DNA of 64,000 nt from Hamadaea sp. (GCF_013362815.1 NZ_JABFVK010000015.1:62001-126000), one strand, 5' to 3'; positions 1 through 9,248 are shown, counted from the first letter of the stretch. The notes: generated from the sequence alone by a model not told the origin. Translations and numbers: made by a program.

Positions 1-606
1 CAGGCGGCCCGGGGCCGGGCGAGTCACTTCCATGTCGAGACGGCTTTGGACAACGCCATCTGGAGCGCGATGGGTGCCATGGCGGGGCTGTTCGGCGTCG
101 GTACGGCGATCGTTGCGATCGTCGTCTGGCGTAGCGACGTCCGGTCGGGCACTGCGAAACTGGCCGCCAAGGTCGGGCTGTTGTTGCTGCTCGCCGGGAT
201 GGGACAGGCCGCCCTGATGGTGGTGCCGACCAAGGAACAACGCCGGCTCGATGAAATCCAGGATCAGCCCATGCTCGGGGCGCATTCGGTCGGCGTACCA
301 GATGGTGGAGCGGGACTGCCGATCACCGGATGGAGCACGACGGGCGGTGATCTGCGGGTGGGGCATTTCGTGGGGGTGCACGGCCTGCAGGCGATGATCG
401 TGCTGGCGATGTTGTTCCCGGGGCGACCGGGGCTGATCAAGGTCGCGGGCGGCGCGTACGCCGGACTCCTCGCACTGGTGACCTGGCAGGCGCTGCGTGG
501 ACAGCCGTTGACCCGGCCGGATGCGCTGACTCTGACGGCTGCCGGAGTACTCGTCGTCGCGACCACCGTCGGGCTACTGACGGTGGACCGGAAAGCTAGG
601 GTCTAA
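1..606 (+). CDS. Small integral membrane protein, 5' end outside window
   Basis: The frame is open from base 1, so the true start probably lies to the left; the first start-like codon inside is TTG at 46. About 201 residues are visible. Roughly five hydrophobic stretches are seen, for example around GLFGVGTAIVAIVVW, GLLLLLAGMGQAALMVV and LQAMIVLAMLF, so it is a polytopic membrane protein. It stops at 604-606, three bases before the histidine kinase start, so it is probably co-transcribed with the two-component pair and could be an accessory membrane partner. No family recognised. Confidence 0.7.
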   Translation, partial: QAARGRASHFHVETALDNAIWSAMGAMAGLFGVGTAIVAIVVWRSDVRSGTAKLAAKVGLLLLLAGMGQAALMVVPTKEQRRLDEIQDQPMLGAHSVGVPDGGAGLPITGWSTTGGDLRVGHFVGVHGLQAMIVLAMLFPGRPGLIKVAGGAYAGLLALVTWQALRGQPLTRPDALTLTAAGVLVVATTVGLLTVDRKARV

Positions 607-609
607 AGA

Positions 610-1737
610 ATGCCTTGGGTGGAGTGGCTGTTCGCCGAGCGGCACACCTTCAGCCGACTGAGTCTCGTCAGTGTGGCCGGACTCGGATACCTCGTGATCC
701 GGCCGGACGGCGCGTCGCTGAACACAGTGGACTGGATTCTGTCGATCGGCACCTTGCTCTACGGATTCGCCGCAGTCTGGTCACCGCTGTGGTCGGCGGC
801 CGGACTCGCGGCGGGCATCGGCGCCGGTTGGTTCTTCGGAGCCGACAACGACGTCGTCCCGACCGTCGGGCTGGCGTGGGCGATGTTCGAGTTGGGGATG
901 CGCCGGTCCGGTCGTCCGATGTGGATCGGACTCGGGCTCGCGTTGACCGGCAGCGTCGTCTCCGATCTGGACGACGCCTGGCGGGAGCCGATCACGGTCT
1001 TCTTCGCTTCGGCCATCCTGATCGTTCCGCTGCTCATCGGCGTACAAGTGCGCATGGCTCAGGAACTGGCCCGGCAGGCGTCCGACCGAGCGGCTCAAGT
1101 CGTGTCCCGGGTCCGGGCCGAAGAACGCGCGACGATCGCTCGCGAATTGCACGACATCGTGGCGCATCACGTGGCGTCGATCGTACTGCGCGTCTCGGTC
1201 GCGGCCGACGTGCTGCCGATCGAGGATGCGCGTGTTCGCAAAGTGCTGGACGATGTGCGTACGACCGGGTCGTCGGCGTTGACCGATCTGCGGCGGCTGG
1301 TCGCGGTGTTGCGCGACGTCCAGCCCGCCGACTCCTTCGTCGACCCCGCCGGGCTGGTCCTCGCGCTGGAGTCGGCGGCCGACCGCAGTCGCGGCCTCGG
1401 CTTGACGGTCCAGACCACGATCGATCCCGCCGTCGGTGAGCTGGACTCGCGTACCGCGCTCGCCGTGTTGCGCCTGACTCAGGAGGGACTCGCGAACGTG
1501 GCCAAACACGCCGGGACCTCGGCTCGCGCCGAATTGTCCGTCGACGTCCGCGGTGATCAGGTCTCGTTCGAGCTGCGCGACTTCGGCGGAGCCGCGATCG
1601 TGTCCGGCGACGGCGGGCACGGGCTCGTGGGTCTGCGCGAGCGCGTCGAACTCCTGGGCGGTGGGCTGGTCGCGACTCCGGCCACGCCCGGCTGGCGACT
1701 GTCCGCGCTGGTCCCGGCCATGCGGGCGGCGTCATGA
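610..1737 (+). CDS. Sensor histidine kinase, NarL/DesK type (HisKA_3)
   Basis: A 375-residue membrane sensor kinase. The first ~145 residues hold several hydrophobic segments forming a membrane sensor. A HisKA_3 dimerisation/phosphoacceptor region follows with ARELHDIVAHHV, putting the phosphorylated His at residue 181. The C-terminal ATPase region has the conserved LTQEGLANVAKHA (N-box type) and GHGLVGLRERVELLGG motifs. The gene overlaps the response regulator start by four bases (ATGA), so the two are translationally coupled and form a cognate pair. The stimulus cannot be read from the sequence. Confidence 0.93.
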   Translation: MPWVEWLFAERHTFSRLSLVSVAGLGYLVIRPDGASLNTVDWILSIGTLLYGFAAVWSPLWSAAGLAAGIGAGWFFGADNDVVPTVGLAWAMFELGMRRSGRPMWIGLGLALTGSVVSDLDDAWREPITVFFASAILIVPLLIGVQVRMAQELARQASDRAAQVVSRVRAEERATIARELHDIVAHHVASIVLRVSVAADVLPIEDARVRKVLDDVRTTGSSALTDLRRLVAVLRDVQPADSFVDPAGLVLALESAADRSRGLGLTVQTTIDPAVGELDSRTALAVLRLTQEGLANVAKHAGTSARAELSVDVRGDQVSFELRDFGGAAIVSGDGGHGLVGLRERVELLGGGLVATPATPGWRLSALVPAMRAAS

Positions 1738-2372
1738 TCCGGGTGCTCCTGGTCGATGATCAGCAACTTGTACGCGCAGGGCTGCGCATGCTGTGCGAAT
1801 CCGACCCCGAGATGGAGGTGGTCGGCGAGGCGGCCGACGGCGGTGCCGCCGTCCGGCTGGCGCAGCAGCTCCGCCCGGACGTGATCGTGATGGACCTGCG
1901 GATGCCCGGGGTCGACGGGACCACCGCCACCGGCCGCATCCTCGCCGACCGCCCCGGTACGCGAGTCCTCGTCCTGACGACGTTCGACGACGACGATCAC
2001 CTGTACCCCGCGTTGGCCGCCGGTGCCTGCGGTTTCCTGGTGAAGGACGCGTCTCCCGGCGAACTGCTCGACGGCGTACGCCGAGCGGCGGCGGGCGACA
2101 GTCCGTTCAGCCCGGACGTGCTGCGGCGTTTGGTGGCCAAGGCACTGCGGCCCGCCGAGCCGCCGCGACCGGCGCTGACCACCATCACCGATCGGGAACG
2201 GGAGGTGCTGGCCCTGGTCGGCGTGGGCCTGTCGAATCCGGAGATCGCCGAGCGCCTGCATCTGGGGGTCACCACCGTGAAGACGCACGTGGCCAACCTG
2301 ATGACGAAGACGCGCAGCGGCAATCGCGTACAACTGGCCGTCGTCGCGGCCCAGGCGGGACTCGTGAGCTGA
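1734..2372 (+). CDS. Response regulator, NarL/LuxR family
   Basis: A 212-residue two-component regulator. The N-terminal receiver domain has the acidic pair at D8-D9 and the phosphoacceptor D54 in VIVMDLRMPGVDG. The C-terminal LuxR-type helix-turn-helix reads TDREREVLALVGVGLSNPEI and then TTVKTHVANLMTK, as in NarL and DesR. It starts inside the last codons of the upstream kinase, so it should be phosphorylated by that kinase and act as a DNA-binding transcription factor. No target operator was identified nearby. Confidence 0.95.
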   Translation: MIRVLLVDDQQLVRAGLRMLCESDPEMEVVGEAADGGAAVRLAQQLRPDVIVMDLRMPGVDGTTATGRILADRPGTRVLVLTTFDDDDHLYPALAAGACGFLVKDASPGELLDGVRRAAAGDSPFSPDVLRRLVAKALRPAEPPRPALTTITDREREVLALVGVGLSNPEIAERLHLGVTTVKTHVANLMTKTRSGNRVQLAVVAAQAGLVS

Positions 2373-2483
2373 GCGTCGCCCTCCGGACAGTGGCCCATAC
2401 CTTCGGCCAGTGTGCGGCCCATCCGGCCGGTTGTACCCTGACGCCGATCTACGCGGGTAGAGCAGTCAGACAGGGGGCGGGCC

Positions 2484-3872
2484 GTGAGTATCGGCAGGTG
2501 GCAGGAGACGTCCACTGCGGACGGTCGGAAGGTGGGCGCGCTCGCGCTGCCGCAACAGGACCGGGAGCAGTTGACGCGCGTCGTGGCGACGGTCAACTCC
2601 GTACGCAAACTGGCCCTGCCCGGCGTCGTTCCGATCGCCGACCTCGTGGGGCACAGCGGACGCGCCTGGCTGATCTCGGGCGCTCCGGTCGGGCCGTCCG
2701 TCGCCGAACTTGAGACGCGGCTGACCCCCGGAACCGCCGCGACCGTGCTCTCCGACACCGGGCAGACGCTGATACGCCTGCACCAGGCCGGATTGGCACA
2801 CGGCGCCCTCGACGCGAGCACCGTCGTGGTGAGCCCGGCCGGGGTCGCGCTGCTCAGTGAGGTCGGCGTGGCGGCCGCCGCCGCGGGCCGGCAGCCCACC
2901 GCCGCCGAGGATGCCGCCGCGTGGGCCGACCTCGCCCGGCGCATCGGGGGAAGCGACCAGACGTTGCAGGTAGTGGCGGCTGCAGCCGCCGCGGGTCTGG
3001 AAACCGGGCTCAGGGTGCTGGCCGCCCACGCCTCCGCCCTGCCGGGCTTCGGCGACCGCACCGCGCTCGCCGGCCTCCCGAAGCAGCCGGAGCCGATCGC
3101 AGTTCCGCTGGACATCCCGCCGCCGGAGTCGACGACGCTGCTGCCGGGCGCGGCCACCGAAGCCGCGATGCAGGCCGCACCCCAACAGCCAGCAGCTCAG
3201 CAGACAGCACCCCGACAGGCAGTTCCGCAGCAGCCGGCCGTGAGTCAGCCGGCGGTTCCGCAGGAGCACCTGGCGACCCAGATGGCTCGCCGGACGACGG
3301 AACCACCCGTACCGCAGCCGACTCCGGTCGAGCGGAGCGGGGACGGCGTACTGCGGTTCGGCCAGGGGCCGGTGGCCACGCCCGCGACGCCCAGTTGGAC
3401 GCCGCCGCCGGCGGCGTACCGGCCGCCGAAGAAGAGCGTGTTCAAGCGGGTCAGCGGGCTGATCGGCAGCCTGTTCTCGGTGCTGCTCGTGCTCGGCATC
3501 GTGTATGTGCTCCTGCTGCGGTTCCTGCCGGAACTCGGCATCCCCAACCCGATGGGGCTGTTCAGCTCCACCCAGATCACCGGGGTCACCGTGCAGAAGG
3601 TGGCGGTCACGACCTGCAACACGCAGGCCGACGTCGTCGGGACCGTCGTGACCAACGGCGAGCCCGGGACTTTCGCGTACGAGTGGGTCGACAGCGACGG
3701 CCATCGCAGCGGCCGCCTCGACCAGTCCGTACGCAAGGGCGAAGGCTCGGTGCAGGTGCACTACTACTGGGGGTTCAGCGGCAAGGGCAGCCACAAGGGC
3801 ACCGCGACGCTGAACATCCTCTCGCCGGTGCAGCTGACCGCCAACGCCGAGGTGACTTACTCCTGCAAGTGA
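2484..3872 (+). CDS. Membrane-anchored pseudokinase with extracellular domain
   Basis: A 462-residue protein starting at GTG 2484 with a purine-rich RBS (AGGGGGCGG) just upstream. Residues ~40-210 resemble the C-lobe of a bacterial Ser/Thr kinase: LIRLHQAGLAHGALDASTVV aligns with the HRDLKPxN loop. The catalytic Asp (Ala here), the Lys (Asp) and the Asn (Thr) are all replaced, and DFG reads EVG. No glycine loop is visible. A Gln/Pro/Ala-rich linker leads to one membrane helix at about 328-347. The outer domain of about 110 residues has two cysteines (about 378 and 461) that could form a disulfide. It is probably a catalytically dead kinase-like scaffold. Its 3' end overlaps the convergent YbjN gene by 16 bases. 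Confidence 0.75.
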   Translation: MSIGRWQETSTADGRKVGALALPQQDREQLTRVVATVNSVRKLALPGVVPIADLVGHSGRAWLISGAPVGPSVAELETRLTPGTAATVLSDTGQTLIRLHQAGLAHGALDASTVVVSPAGVALLSEVGVAAAAAGRQPTAAEDAAAWADLARRIGGSDQTLQVVAAAAAAGLETGLRVLAAHASALPGFGDRTALAGLPKQPEPIAVPLDIPPPESTTLLPGAATEAAMQAAPQQPAAQQTAPRQAVPQQPAVSQPAVPQEHLATQMARRTTEPPVPQPTPVERSGDGVLRFGQGPVATPATPSWTPPPAAYRPPKKSVFKRVSGLIGSLFSVLLVLGIVYVLLLRFLPELGIPNPMGLFSSTQITGVTVQKVAVTTCNTQADVVGTVVTNGEPGTFAYEWVDSDGHRSGRLDQSVRKGEGSVQVHYYWGFSGKGSHKGTATLNILSPVQLTANAEVTYSCK

Positions 3873-4354
3873 TCCGGCTGTGCTGACTCGGGTGCCAGAT
3901 GCCGGAAGGCGCGCAGGTTCTCCGTCGGTTCGCCGCGGCTGATCCGCCAGGCCCATTCGCGGCGGATCGCCTCGGCGAACCCGAGTTCCAGCAGGGCGTC
4001 GAAGGACTCGTCGGCGTACGAGAGCACCGCTCCGAGCAGCCGGTCGAGCTCCTCCGTCGTCACGGCGTGGTTCGGCAGGCGACCGGTCAGGTAGATGTCG
4101 CCGTTGCCGTCGATGGAGAACGACACCCCGTACATGCGGGCGTTCTTTCGGAGCAGCCAGGCCCAGACGGCTTCGTGGTTCTCGTCGGGGTGCCGGACGA
4201 CGAACGCCTCGATCCGCACGGAGTGCTCGCCCGGGATCAGGTTGACCGTGGTCTTGAGCTTGTGCGTACCGGGGAGCACGACGACCAGGCTGCCCTGCGG
4301 TGACAGCTCGTACGCGACGCCCAGCTCGTCGAGCAGGGCGCCGAGTGCTACCAC
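3857..4354 (-). CDS. YbjN domain-containing protein
   Basis: 165 residues, a YbjN-type (type III secretion chaperone-like fold) cytoplasmic protein. Recognisable features are the N-terminal SLVVVLPG strand, [20 protein letters not shown], and the [14 protein letters not shown] stretch typical of the actinobacterial group. Its start overlaps the mshA stop by seven bases, so it is the second gene of an mshA operon, an arrangement commonly seen in actinomycetes. The biochemical role of the family is not established. Its 3' end overlaps the convergent pseudokinase gene. Confidence 0.85.
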   Translation of the reverse strand: MVALGALLDELGVAYELSPQGSLVVVLPGTHKLKTTVNLIPGEHSVRIEAFVVRHPDENHEAVWAWLLRKNARMYGVSFSIDGNGDIYLTGRLPNHAVTTEELDRLLGAVLSYADESFDALLELGFAEAIRREWAWRISRGEPTENLRAFRHLAPESAQPDHLQE

Positions 4355-5673
4355 GTCGCCGCGCCGGCGAGATCCGCGTGATCGCGGAGCAGCAGGCGCG
4401 CCCGGTTCTCCTCCATGGCCTCACGGTAGACGTCCAGCAGCCCGGACGCGGTGCGAGCCCAGGAGAACGCGCGGGCGTGCTCGACCGCGCCGTGGGCCAG
4501 CTCGGTCAGCCGATGCGGCGCATGGAGCAGCCGCTCGAAGACCCGGGCCCAGTCACCTGGTGCGTGGCCGTCGATGAGAACACCGCTCACCTCATCGCGT
4601 ACCGCCGTCACGAGCCCACCGACGGCGGCCGCGACGACCGGCGTACCAGTTGCTTGTGCTTCGAGCGCGACCAGACCGAACGACTCGTTGTGCGACGGGA
4701 CCGCGACCACGTCGGCGGCCCGGTAGACCGCGACCAGGTCGTCGCCGGATTGCGGCGGCAGGAAGCGGACGCGGTCGCGGAGTCCGAGCGACGCGGCGAG
4801 TTCGATGAGCGCGGTCGGGCGGTCGAGGCCGCTGCCGCTGGGCCCGCCGACGATGACGAGCGTGGTGTCCGCGGCCAGGTCGCGATCCCGCGCGCAGAGC
4901 TCCGCCAGGGCCTGAATGAGCACGTCGGGAGCCTTGAGCGGCTGGATACGCCCGACGAAGGTGACGATCCGCCCGCGCTCGGGCAGGCCGAGGCGCTTGC
5001 GGGCGGCGAGCTTGCCCGCCGACGCGGCGACCAGCGGCAGCGGCCGGAAGCGATCGAGGTCGACGCCGGGTTCGACGACGCTGACCCGGTCGAGCGGAGC
5101 CTGATACAGGTCGATGAGTTCGCGGGCCTCGGTCGGGGTGTTCGCGATGAGCCGATCGCTCTCGGCGACCACCTGCTCCTCGCCGATGACCCGATACTTC
5201 GGTTCCGCCCGGTCACCTGCGGCCAGCTGACAGTTCTTCACCTTGGCCAGGGTGTGCGCGGTATGCACGAGCGGCACCCCCCACCGCTGCTTGGCGAGCC
5301 AGCCGACCTGGCCGGACAGCCAGTAGTGCGAGTGGAGCAGGTCGTAATAGCCGGGCGGCCGGGCGGCCTCGGCCCGCAGCACCCCATGCGTGAAAGCGCA
5401 GAGCTGAGCGGGGAGGTCTTCCTTGGCGAGCCCCTCGAACGGACCGGCGTTGACGTGCCGCACATGTACGCCCGGCGCAAGCTCGACGCTGCGAGGCAGC
5501 TCGCTGGAGGTGGTCCGGGTGAAGATCTCGACCTCGACCCCCGCTTGGGCCAGCCGCTTGGAGACTTCGACGATGTAGACGTTCATGCCGCCCGCGTCGC
5601 CGGTTCCCGGTTGGTGCAGGGGGGAGGTGTGCACCGACAGCGTCGCGATGCGGCGAGGGGTCCCAGAGCTCAC
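4348..5673 (-). CDS. mshA: D-inositol-3-phosphate glycosyltransferase (mycothiol synthesis)
   Basis: A GT4 retaining glycosyltransferase that joins N-acetylglucosamine from UDP-GlcNAc to 1L-myo-inositol-1-phosphate, the first step of mycothiol synthesis. Diagnostic motifs are [20 protein letters not shown] near the N-terminus, [26 protein letters not shown] and the C-terminal [17 protein letters not shown] (EX7E-type donor site). The chosen start is GTG at 5673, preceded by GGAGG at 5678-5682 (four-base spacing), which gives about 441 residues. An ATG at 5703 is a longer alternative with no clear RBS. It forms an operon with the downstream YbjN gene. Confidence 0.93.
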   Translation of the reverse strand: MSSGTPRRIATLSVHTSPLHQPGTGDAGGMNVYIVEVSKRLAQAGVEVEIFTRTTSSELPRSVELAPGVHVRHVNAGPFEGLAKEDLPAQLCAFTHGVLRAEAARPPGYYDLLHSHYWLSGQVGWLAKQRWGVPLVHTAHTLAKVKNCQLAAGDRAEPKYRVIGEEQVVAESDRLIANTPTEARELIDLYQAPLDRVSVVEPGVDLDRFRPLPLVAASAGKLAARKRLGLPERGRIVTFVGRIQPLKAPDVLIQALAELCARDRDLAADTTLVIVGGPSGSGLDRPTALIELAASLGLRDRVRFLPPQSGDDLVAVYRAADVVAVPSHNESFGLVALEAQATGTPVVAAAVGGLVTAVRDEVSGVLIDGHAPGDWARVFERLLHAPHRLTELAHGAVEHARAFSWARTASGLLDVYREAMEENRARLLLRDHADLAGAATW

Positions 5674-5795
5674 GGTGCCTCCAACAGCGCAGCGGTTGTT
5701 CATAATCCCGACACATCTGTCAGACGTGATCCAGATCACCCGCGGTTGTCCGTCCCGCCGTCCGACGGTCGAACCGGGCCGGGCATGATCGTGCC

Positions 5796-6611
5796 ATGCA
5801 GTCTCGAGGCATCGCGGTGGTCACCGGCGCTTCCAGCGGCATCGGCGCCGCCACGGCGCGGCGGCTGGCCGAAGAGGGTTTCCACGTCGTCGCCGCAGCG
5901 CGCCGGAGTGATCGGCTCGCTGCGCTCGCCGCTGTCGCCCAGGGCCGGATCACCCCGGTGAGCTGCGATGTGACGTCCGACACCTCGGTCGCCGACCTCG
6001 CGACGGAAGTGGCGTCGCTCGGCGAGCCGCTGACGCTGGTCGTGAACAACGCCGGTGGCGCGCACGGTGCCGACCCGGTCGCGACCGGCTCCGTCGAGGA
6101 CTGGCAGTGGATGTTCGACGTCAACGTCCTCGGCACCCTCCGGGTCACCCGAGCGCTGCTTCCGCAGCTCGTCGAGTCCGGCGCGGGAACGATCGTCAAC
6201 GTCGTGTCGACCGCCGGGCACATCGTCTACGAGGGCGGCGGTGGTTACACCGCGGCCAAGCACGCTCAGCATGCGCTCACGGGAACGTTGCGCCTCGAAC
6301 TGAACGGCGAGCCGATCCGCGTGATCGAGATCGAGCCCGGCATGGTGAAGACGGACGAATTCGCGGTCAACCGGTTCGGCGGCGACTCCGCCAAGGCCGC
6401 GGCGGTCTACGCGGGCGTCGCGGATCCGCTGGTGGCCGACGACGTCGCGGACTGCATCGTCTGGTGCGCGACCCGGCCCCACCACGTCAACGTCGACCGC
6501 CTCGTGGTCCGGCCGCTCGCTCAGGCCGCGCAGCACAAGGTGGCTCGCCGGTCGCCGCTCGACCCGGGCGCGCGTACGGCGGACCCGCGCGAGGAGCACG
6601 GCAAGCTTTGA
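5796..6611 (+). CDS. Short-chain dehydrogenase/reductase (SDR)
   Basis: 271 residues of classical SDR fold. The NAD(P)-binding motif TGASSGIG lies at residues ~10-17, NNAG follows in the central strand, the catalytic Ser sits in VSTAGH, and the Tyr/Lys pair is in GYTAAKH. The [12 protein letters not shown] loop follows as in NADP-dependent SDRs. The last ~20 residues are a charged extension. The stop codon overlaps the TTG start of the methyltransferase (TTGA), so the two genes are coupled. The substrate cannot be assigned. It is divergent from mshA. Confidence 0.92.
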   Translation: MQSRGIAVVTGASSGIGAATARRLAEEGFHVVAAARRSDRLAALAAVAQGRITPVSCDVTSDTSVADLATEVASLGEPLTLVVNNAGGAHGADPVATGSVEDWQWMFDVNVLGTLRVTRALLPQLVESGAGTIVNVVSTAGHIVYEGGGGYTAAKHAQHALTGTLRLELNGEPIRVIEIEPGMVKTDEFAVNRFGGDSAKAAAVYAGVADPLVADDVADCIVWCATRPHHVNVDRLVVRPLAQAAQHKVARRSPLDPGARTADPREEHGKL

Positions 6612-7378
6612 GGCGGCCGCTCGGCGAGATCACCCGCGGCACGACCAACCCCAACCGGTTGCGCCGCGTCGATCGCTGGATCGCGTGGCGGCTGGCTGAC
6701 ACGCTCGCCTCGGTGGACTCGCCGCTCGTGGTCGACCTCGGCTACGGGGCCACCCCCATCACCGCGGTGGAACTGGCCGACCGGCTGGCCCGGTTCCGGC
6801 CGCACGTGGTCGGTCTGGAGATCGATCCGGTACGCGTGACGGAAGCGCAGCCGGCGGCGGACCCGCCTCGGCTGGAGTTCCGGCGTGGCGGGTTCGAGCT
6901 GGCCGGGCTGCGTCCCCAAGTCGTACGCGCCTTCAACGTGCTGCGGCAGTACGACGAGTCGGCGGTGCAATCCGCGTGGGAGACGATGTGCGCACGACTA
7001 GCGCCGGGCGGCTGGCTCGTCGAGGGCACCTGCGACGAATTAGGCCGCATCGCTACGTGGGCGTTGTTGGGATCGGGTTCCGGCGTACCCGAGAGCCTCA
7101 CGCTGGCCGCCAAACTGTCCACTCTGGAGAGCCCGGCGGTGTTCGCCGAACGGCTGCCCAAGGCGCTGATCCACCACAACGTCCCGGGCTCGCCGGTTCA
7201 CTCCGTCCTCGAAGCGCTGAGCCTCTCCTGGGAACGGGCCGCGCCCATGGGCGTCTTCGGGCCTCGGCAACGCTGGCTGGCGGCGGTTCGGGCGTACGCG
7301 GACGGCGGGAACCCGGTGCTGGACGGGCCGCACCGGTGGCGACTCGGCGAACTCACCATCCCCTGGCCCCTTCTGTAG
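6608..7378 (+). CDS. Class I SAM-dependent methyltransferase
   Basis: 256 residues from TTG 6608, which overlaps the SDR stop as TTGA and fits the first well-behaved codons ([18 protein letters not shown]). The SAM-binding motif I is VVDLGYGATPITAVELA, followed by an acidic loop in VGLEIDPVRV. ARLAPGGWLVEGTCDE matches the post-motif region of the Rossmann methyltransferases. The acceptor substrate is unknown. Co-translation with the SDR suggests a shared pathway or simply conserved linkage. A long hairpin (7396-7460) lies directly after the stop. Confidence 0.85.
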   Translation: MRRPLGEITRGTTNPNRLRRVDRWIAWRLADTLASVDSPLVVDLGYGATPITAVELADRLARFRPHVVGLEIDPVRVTEAQPAADPPRLEFRRGGFELAGLRPQVVRAFNVLRQYDESAVQSAWETMCARLAPGGWLVEGTCDELGRIATWALLGSGSGVPESLTLAAKLSTLESPAVFAERLPKALIHHNVPGSPVHSVLEALSLSWERAAPMGVFGPRQRWLAAVRAYADGGNPVLDGPHRWRLGELTIPWPLL

Positions 7379-7395
7379 CCTCCGGGCTCTCTTCA

Positions 7396-7460
7396 GCGCT
7401 GGATCAGGGATCTGTGTCGGATCTTGCCCCAAGATTCGACCGTGAACCCTGATCCAGCGC
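7396..7460. repeat. Intergenic inverted repeat, family A copy 1 (imperfect)
   Basis: Two arms of about 31 bases (7396-7426 and 7430-7460) around a 3-base centre. The outer 14 bases GCGCTGGATCAGGG and the inner CTTG/CAAG match exactly, while the middle carries several mismatches. It fills the gap between two convergent genes, so it may act as a two-way terminator. It is the most diverged of four copies in the window (others at 9142, 47552 and 58953). Confidence 0.9.
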
Positions 7461-7468
7461 CGAAGGAG

Positions 7469-9136
7469 TCAGGCGCGGGCGGGACGCGGGCTCGGCCGCC
7501 GGTTGGTCGGCCCGGGCGGAGTCGGCCGACGCCGGCCGGTCCCGGTGACGCCGGTGATGATCAGGCCGGCGGCCAGCAGCCCGAGACCGAGACCGAGAAT
7601 CGGGCGCAGGTTGGTGCCGGTGTCGGGCAGCCCGAAGACCACCTTGTGATCCTCGATCTCGCCGCCGTCGATGAACTCGGCCCCGGTCGGCTTCGGGTCG
7701 GCGACCTCGCCGGGGTAGAGCCGCAGCCGCAGGAAGGTCTGCGTGAGACTCTCGGTCCGGCCGTTCTCCAGCGCCGGCCACTTCAGCTCGCCGCTGGTCT
7801 GACCGGGTTCGAGGGTGACCATCGCGCGTTCCGAATCCTCGAAGGTGCCCGAGCCGTCCAGGTCGAGCCACCCCGCCAAGGTCGCCTTCTGCCCGGTCGT
7901 GTTCGTCACCGGTACGCTCAACGCCGGTTCCGTGGCGTCGATGGTGGTGCCGGCCGAGACGCCGTCCTCGTCGTTGACGGGCAGGTTCTTGTCGTCGCCG
8001 TCGGCGTTGGCGGTGGGGATGCCGTCGAGGTCGGGGTCGATCAGCTTGCCGATGCGCAATTCCTGACCCGGGTGGTTGACCTCGGTGAAGATGTGCCCGG
8101 GGCCACCGTTCGGGTTGAGCGTGGAGTAACTGTCGGGTGCGTCGCCGAAGTCGGTCGCCACGAGGCAGTCCGCGCCGTCGTTGATGAGCAGCGGCGCCCC
8201 CGGTGTGTACGCGATGACGTGCGGGTCCGAGTAGGGCGCGTAGATCGCGAACGTCCGGCTGTAGGCACCCGGCTGACCGTGGGCGAGCTTGTCGTCGACG
8301 TCGTTCGCCGAGACGTAGACCGTGCCGCTGACGTCCTCGACGTAGACCGCGCCGTAGTTCTGCGAGTCGGGCAGCTGTGCGGTGAGGTCCTTGACGTCGG
8401 TGACCTGCCCGGTGGACGGATCGATCTTGACGAGCTCCCGTTTGGTGTCGCCGACCATCTCCAGGGAGTAGAGCATGCCGTCGGTCGGGTTGAAGTCCCA
8501 GTCGCCGATCCGCAGGAAGTCCATGCCGGCGGTGGCCCGGCTCAGCGGGACGTTGCTGAGGATCTCGCCGAAGGACGCGCTGGCCGGATCGACGTCCACG
8601 GTGATCAGCGCGTTGGTGGGGCCGACGAGACCCGGCTTGTCGGCGGCGGGATCCCGGGTCTGGATCAGCAGATGATCGGCGTCGTCGACGGTGCCCACGT
8701 TGGTCCGGATCACCTGCCCAGCCGGTACGCCGTCCAAAGTGCCCACGTCCACCAGGTTGCCCTTGCTGTCCCAGCGGGCCAGGTGGTTGTTGTCGTAATT
8801 CGTGAGCATGCCCCAGAACACGCCCTGCGAACGTGAGTACCCCGTGCCGTTGACCGCCGTGGGCAGTTCCTTGATCGGCACGAACGTCGAGGTGTTCAGG
8901 TCGAAGTAGCCGTAGGTGGAGGTCTTCCCGTCCTGCGACTGGACCTGATATCCGAGGTTGGGGCATTCGGTGAAGGGCGCGATCGGCGCAGCGGGCGGCG
9001 TCAGCGCGGCGAAGGCGGCGGTGGGCGCCAGTCCCACCGCCGCGGAGCCGACCGCCGCTATTCCGACAAGTTTCCCGATTCGGATAAACAGCACGAAAAG
9101 CCCAACGAGTCGATCATGCCCGGGATGCGCGGTCAC
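7469..9136 (-). CDS. Secreted GEVED-domain surface protein with LPDTG anchor
   Basis: 555 residues from GTG 9136; an internal GTG at 9094 is an alternative start. A signal peptide ends near PTAAFA. The N-terminal ~300 residues form a DUF6923-like propeller region (CPNLGYQV, GYSRSQGVFWG, PLSRATAGMDFLRIGDWDF). A GEVED-type domain follows, with VATDFGDAPDSYSTLNPNGG and GGEIEDHKV. The C-terminus has LPDTG, a hydrophobic helix and an RRR tail, which is a classic sortase sorting signal. It is therefore probably covalently attached to the wall. It is a tandem paralogue of the gene at 9249-10961. No sortase gene is in the window. Confidence 0.85.
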   Translation of the reverse strand: MTAHPGHDRLVGLFVLFIRIGKLVGIAAVGSAAVGLAPTAAFAALTPPAAPIAPFTECPNLGYQVQSQDGKTSTYGYFDLNTSTFVPIKELPTAVNGTGYSRSQGVFWGMLTNYDNNHLARWDSKGNLVDVGTLDGVPAGQVIRTNVGTVDDADHLLIQTRDPAADKPGLVGPTNALITVDVDPASASFGEILSNVPLSRATAGMDFLRIGDWDFNPTDGMLYSLEMVGDTKRELVKIDPSTGQVTDVKDLTAQLPDSQNYGAVYVEDVSGTVYVSANDVDDKLAHGQPGAYSRTFAIYAPYSDPHVIAYTPGAPLLINDGADCLVATDFGDAPDSYSTLNPNGGPGHIFTEVNHPGQELRIGKLIDPDLDGIPTANADGDDKNLPVNDEDGVSAGTTIDATEPALSVPVTNTTGQKATLAGWLDLDGSGTFEDSERAMVTLEPGQTSGELKWPALENGRTESLTQTFLRLRLYPGEVADPKPTGAEFIDGGEIEDHKVVFGLPDTGTNLRPILGLGLGLLAAGLIITGVTGTGRRRPTPPGPTNRRPSPRPARA

Positions 9137-9141
9137 TTCGC

Positions 9142-9202
9142 GCCGGATCAGGGTTCGCGGTCGAATCTTGGGGCAAGATTCGACCGCGAACCCTGATCCG
9201 GC
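9142..9202. repeat. Intergenic inverted repeat, family A copy 2 (perfect)
   Basis: Arms 9142-9170 and 9174-9202 are exact reverse complements over 29 bases, with a GGG centre. The left arm begins GCCGGATCAGGGTTCGCGGT. It lies between the two tandem surface-protein genes, only 5 bases upstream of the GTG start at 9136. It could therefore act as a terminator for the upstream paralogue or influence translation of the downstream one. Confidence 0.95.
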
Positions 9203-9248
9203 CCGAACGAGCGCCCGGCGCCCAGCGCACCCAGCGCGAATGAGCGTG

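Noticed and set aside
2466-4424. A 652-residue open frame on the minus strand across the pseudokinase and YbjN genes
   Set aside because: It is antisense to well-supported genes in a high-GC region where long shadow frames are common, its composition is Arg/Ala/Gly-rich noise, and it has no recognisable domain.
4300-5961. A 553-residue plus-strand frame opposite mshA
   Set aside because: mshA on the minus strand has full family motifs; the plus frame shows none.
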